Part shown: one piece after another, positions 61,114-64,000 of the stretch
How the letters are laid out: every line of letters begins with the position of its first letter
How positions within the stretch are numbered: the stretch's first letter is position 1
NCBI RefSeq assembly: GCF_000023445.1
Contig: NC_012881.1
Location: 2,051,501 to 2,115,500 of the forward strand
Origin: Maridesulfovibrio salexigens DSM 2638
GTDB taxonomy: Bacteria; Desulfobacterota; Desulfovibrionia; Desulfovibrionales; Desulfovibrionaceae
DNA length: 64,000 nucleotides
Direction: 5' to 3'
Translations under genes and position numbers: made by a program
The notes under the pieces: model-generated
Databases searched by the model: none
The model's input: only the letters and a program-made list of their open reading frames with translations
What the model was told of the DNA's origin: nothing

Positions 61114-62871
61114 TTAAACCAATCCGCTAACGGACCCTTCCTCGTAGAGGGAGCGGCTCTTACGGATCGACCTGAATTCATCAAGTACCATAACAATACG
61201 ACCGTAATATTTTTTAACATCAAGGCCATAAGGTGTAAGGTCTTCTTCCGGACAGGAAATATATTTACGTATCAAATATGAATCATTAAGAACTCTATCG
61301 CCGATTTTCAAAGCTGTTTCAACGAGCTTGTCAAAGTAGTTGACGATTTCAAATTTAAGTTCATTCATGATTTCATGCATTGTTTGCAGCATCTCAAGGT
61401 AGCTGATTTTTTTACCCCGATACTTTCTTTCTCTGAGGTCTTCAAGGACTTTAAGTTTACGGGCCTGTTGAATGTAGCTGTATTTGGACCAGACCTCCTG
61501 ATAAAGGTCGGTCAGTTCGTTAAACGGCTCATAGTTATCCGGGGCCAGCAGGTAGCTGTCCAGAACTTTTACTACGCCGGAATAGAATTCATCGGAATAT
61601 CCAATGATCCTGCGCTGATGTTTGGAAAGCCAAGCAAAAAGGAACTTCAGCCGCCGTTCATGAGTCTCTGTATCTTGAATCAGCTCATTTCGCTTGTAAA
61701 CGATGCTTCCTGTGTATTCACCTCGTACAATATCGTTGAGCAGGATGGTCATACTGGACGCATCCTTGATCACGTTGAAGTGGGAGGCACACTCCCCGGT
61801 GATGGGATGAATTACCTGCTGTTCGTAAACAGAAAGAGCACGGTCTTCACGAACGTTTTCGGGGTTGAATTTATGCTGCCGGTATTTAACCTTCAGAATT
61901 ACAACCCTTTTTTTCTCATCTACAAAGAATCCGCCTTTTTTGAGTTCGGCAATGGTGTCCTTGTTGTCCTTGCTGACCTGTACTAAAGCAATTTTTTCCA
62001 CTCGCGGGTAATGCTTGGCCTTTGCATGCGAAAAAAGAGAAGTGATAGTACGGTCGGATTGCCCCAGAACGCGGACCATGAACTTTTCTCCCATCCGGTG
62101 CAGGCGGCGGGCAAAAAGGGCAGAAGAGGTGCGGCGTTCCGAAACAATGGGAAATCCGTGCAACTCCATAAGGAAAGTGTAAACAAATAAACGATTGTAT
62201 TCGTAGAGCAGGTTGTCACCCGGCTTGAATTTACCGATTCTGATGCCGAACCGTTTTAGTTCGTTATCGAGATCGGACGGGAATGAGCCGAATACTCCGG
62301 CGAGATAAAACTTACCGGTATTATCCTGAGCCATAACCTGGGCTCTTTCGATTTCAAGCAGATGCGGAAGAATTCTATCGTAATTTTCAATGGCAGAGAT
62401 ATCAATATTGCCGAATTCGCTGAGAAATTCTTTATGGGAACGTTTGGGCAGCCTGCTTTCAAAAGTTTCGATGTTCGCTTTAAGAATTGACTCAAAAAGC
62501 GGACATGCAGCTTCCGTTGTAGAATCATCCAAAAGTCGTGGACTGTGCAGGATATCGAACTGGAAAATTTCCTGAAAAAAATTCAGGGGACGTTCAAGGG
62601 CGACCATGCTGAAACCGGGAAGTTTCTTATATTCGTACAGGTCTACCTCAAAAGAGGGCAGCAACTCGCGGTCGTCAACCAGAGGATATTGGTTGCGGTT
62701 TTCAAAGTAAGGACGGAGCAGGCAATTCTTAATGTGGACATGGTCAAGATGCAGCCGTAACCCATCCAAAGACCTCATATCGTAAATATCCTGAGGATTT
62801 ACGGTGTCCGTGTCACAGGCTTCCCCTGTATATTTGGAAAAGGCTTCCTGCCACATATTAAAACCCTGCAT
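61114..62871 (-). CDS. Large protein of unknown function
   Basis: A 585-residue soluble protein without signal peptide or clear membrane segment; the start at 62871 has no obvious SD (an ATG at 62856 is a possible alternative). It is rich in charged and aromatic residues, with stretches such as FHQxxxF-type FNPENVREDRALSVYEQQVIHP and a helical, coiled-coil-like C-terminal part (YIQQARKLKVLEDLRERKY to EIMNELKFEIVNYFDKLV). I recognise no domain. Its composition and uninterrupted frame support a real gene, upstream of gcvT in the same direction. Confidence 0.75.
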   Translation of the reverse strand: MQGFNMWQEAFSKYTGEACDTDTVNPQDIYDMRSLDGLRLHLDHVHIKNCLLRPYFENRNQYPLVDDRELLPSFEVDLYEYKKLPGFSMVALERPLNFFQEIFQFDILHSPRLLDDSTTEAACPLFESILKANIETFESRLPKRSHKEFLSEFGNIDISAIENYDRILPHLLEIERAQVMAQDNTGKFYLAGVFGSFPSDLDNELKRFGIRIGKFKPGDNLLYEYNRLFVYTFLMELHGFPIVSERRTSSALFARRLHRMGEKFMVRVLGQSDRTITSLFSHAKAKHYPRVEKIALVQVSKDNKDTIAELKKGGFFVDEKKRVVILKVKYRQHKFNPENVREDRALSVYEQQVIHPITGECASHFNVIKDASSMTILLNDIVRGEYTGSIVYKRNELIQDTETHERRLKFLFAWLSKHQRRIIGYSDEFYSGVVKVLDSYLLAPDNYEPFNELTDLYQEVWSKYSYIQQARKLKVLEDLRERKYRGKKISYLEMLQTMHEIMNELKFEIVNYFDKLVETALKIGDRVLNDSYLIRKYISCPEEDLTPYGLDVKKYYGRIVMVLDEFRSIRKSRSLYEEGSVSGLV

Positions 62872-63226
62872 GTTGCTGTAGGATTAAAATGGACATGTCT
62901 TTTGGTGTGTTCATCCAGACAATGTCAATTTATATTAATGTATGAGTAGCCCGAACAGCAACTAATTACAACTGAAATTATCTAGAAAAATTGTAGAATT
63001 TAATTTTTCTTTAAAACTGATGCTTTTTTTTGGTTAACACCAATTTTTGAGGTGAAAAAACGGTCGTAGTAGCAAATTCAAACTTTTTGGAGGTGTTTAA
63101 AAAGGACTGTTATTAAAACGGGTATCTGTTGACCGGGAAGGCTCTTTCAAATAAGAATGATACGGATTTGATTATATCATATGATATCTGTCTTTTCTAA
63201 CGATCATAATTTAAGGATGAAAATAT
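62872..63226. other. Intergenic region with a promoter and a palindrome
   Basis: About 355 AT-rich bases. TTGACC, 17 bases and TAAGAA (63129-63157) form a probable plus-strand promoter for the DUF6485-like gene. A perfect 14-bp palindrome ATATCATATGATAT (63174-63187) lies just after it and may be an operator. GTTGCTGT (near 62872) and ACAGCAAC (near 62956) are inverted repeats. No open frame. Confidence 0.5.
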
Positions 63227-63430
63227 ATGAGTTTAGACGGTTGCTCCATTGAAAAAAACAAAATTGACTGTCCCTGCACCTACAGCGGTTGTCCCAGAGC
63301 CGGTGCCTGCTGCGAATGCATTAAATATCACCGCGCCAAAGATCAGCTTCCGGCCTGCTACTTTACACCGGAGCAGGAAAAAACATATAACCGGAGCATT
63401 GAATATTTCATCGAGTGCAGGACAAAATAG
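63227..63430 (+). CDS. DUF6485-like small Cys-rich protein
   Basis: A 67-residue cytoplasmic protein with ATG at 63227 after AAGGATG. The seven Cys fall in CPCTYSGCPRAGACCECI and CYF; with the His and Asp residues near KYHRAKDQLPAC this resembles DUF6485 (a small, probably zinc- or cluster-binding family). It is followed three bases later by a GAF-domain gene, so the two may be co-expressed. Function is unknown. Confidence 0.7.
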   Translation: MSLDGCSIEKNKIDCPCTYSGCPRAGACCECIKYHRAKDQLPACYFTPEQEKTYNRSIEYFIECRTK

Positions 63431-63433
63431 AGC

Positions 63434-64000
63434 ATGCCTAGAAACGAAATCTTAATTAATATCCTCAGCATCGTCTGTAATGTTTTTGAGGCGCATAGCG
63501 TTGTCCTGTTTCTTCCGGACGGTCAGCATGGCTATTCTCTTTCCACCTATTTCAGCCTTGGCGATGATATTTCCCCCAAGGGAACTCCTTTGCAGAAGAA
63601 GAGTCTGGCCGGGATTGTGATCGGCAAGAATGAGCCTCTTTTTATCAATAATATGGACCGCAAAGGTGCCACTACTATTGGGTATTACGAGAAGCGCGAA
63701 GATTCCAAAGTTAAAGCCTTCATGGGTACACCGCTGGAGCAGTCTCTCGGGGCCATATGTCTTGACAGCAAGCGGACCTATTCATTCAGTACCAAGGACC
63801 TGAAAATTCTTTCCCAGTTCGGTAAGATGATTACTTCCATGCTTTCCTGCATCCGTTCTGTGGACGCAGATGGAAGAAAGAATGAATATTTCATGACTCT
63901 TAAGCTGCTGCACGATTTACGTAAAAGACAGCCTAAATGGAATTCATTTTTAGATAATTTGCTGAATATGACCGCTGGAACAAGTGGGTTTTCTCACTCA
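63434..64000 (+). CDS. GAF-domain signalling protein, partial (3' end outside window)
   Basis: The open frame runs from the ATG at 63434 to the window edge (189 residues). It starts MPRNEILINILSIVCNVFEA; residues about 1-150 resemble a GAF domain (SVVLFLPDGQHGYSLSTYF, GKNEPLFINNMDRK, SLGAICLDSKRTYSFSTKDL). The output domain lies beyond the window; in this group it is often a GGDEF, HD-GYP or sigma-54 activator domain. No good SD is seen, so it may be coupled to the DUF6485-like gene three bases upstream. Confidence 0.65.
   Translation, partial: MPRNEILINILSIVCNVFEAHSVVLFLPDGQHGYSLSTYFSLGDDISPKGTPLQKKSLAGIVIGKNEPLFINNMDRKGATTIGYYEKREDSKVKAFMGTPLEQSLGAICLDSKRTYSFSTKDLKILSQFGKMITSMLSCIRSVDADGRKNEYFMTLKLLHDLRKRQPKWNSFLDNLLNMTAGTSGFSHS

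Overview
The window looks like a chromosomal segment of a marine Desulfovibrionaceae (Maridesulfovibrio/Desulfovibrio type) bacterium. The signs are a periplasmic [NiFe] hydrogenase operon, a selenocysteine-containing periplasmic formate dehydrogenase with its own tetraheme cytochrome c3, a selenium-linked YedF protein, a tmRNA tag reading ANDNYDYAMAA, moderate GC with AT-rich spacers, and many chemosensory and HD-GYP proteins. The assignment rests on gene content only. There are no insertion sequences, prophages or CRISPR arrays.

Region 1 (1-9860, all minus strand) is the main accessory block: an AraC/PchR-like regulator, a TonB-dependent receptor, an O-methyltransferase-like enzyme, a complete NitT/TauT-type ABC importer, a DUF6064-like membrane protein, a PyrK-like iron-sulfur flavoprotein, a GidA-like FAD protein and a P-loop ATPase cut by the window edge. 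The genes are tightly spaced or overlapping, and a Fur-like box lies upstream of the regulator. It reads as an uptake and processing system for an unknown chelate or metallophore.

Region 2 (10162-20300) holds ssrA, a small secreted Cys-rich protein, a double-receiver HD-GYP protein, two NikK/NikL-like secreted proteins behind a NikR-like palindrome, a nuclease-fold/beta-barrel fusion, a periplasmic binding protein, a glycine-zipper protein, a binding-protein/histidine-kinase fusion, and two identical tRNA-CAU genes duplicated with their promoter and terminator.

Region 3 (20300-33650) is mostly envelope and housekeeping: uppP, lptFG, engB, aroQ, efp, ftsK, lolA, a pseudouridine synthase, yedF, msbA and a DUF374 acyltransferase. 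lptFG, lolA and msbA together cover lipid A flipping, LPS transport and lipoprotein transport.

Region 4 (33675-46772) holds a chemoreceptor diverging from a HD-GYP protein with a strong Fur-like box, a mirror-symmetric pair of amino-acid ABC permease/binding-protein genes without an ATPase, an M15 peptidase, gap, fba, surE, a YhaM-like nuclease and tmk.

Region 5 (46800-57900) is the energy core: hynBA with a long folded leader, the maturation protease and hypC, then a lectin-like surface protein, a PepT-like peptidase, trmO, and the fdhA(Sec)-fdhB-cytochrome c3 operon. Hydrogenase and formate dehydrogenase would both feed electrons to the periplasmic cytochrome c3 pool used for sulfate respiration. 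Region 6 (58239-64000) has a methyltransferase, a BON-like protein, gcvT, a large protein of unknown function, a DUF6485-like protein and the start of a GAF-domain gene.
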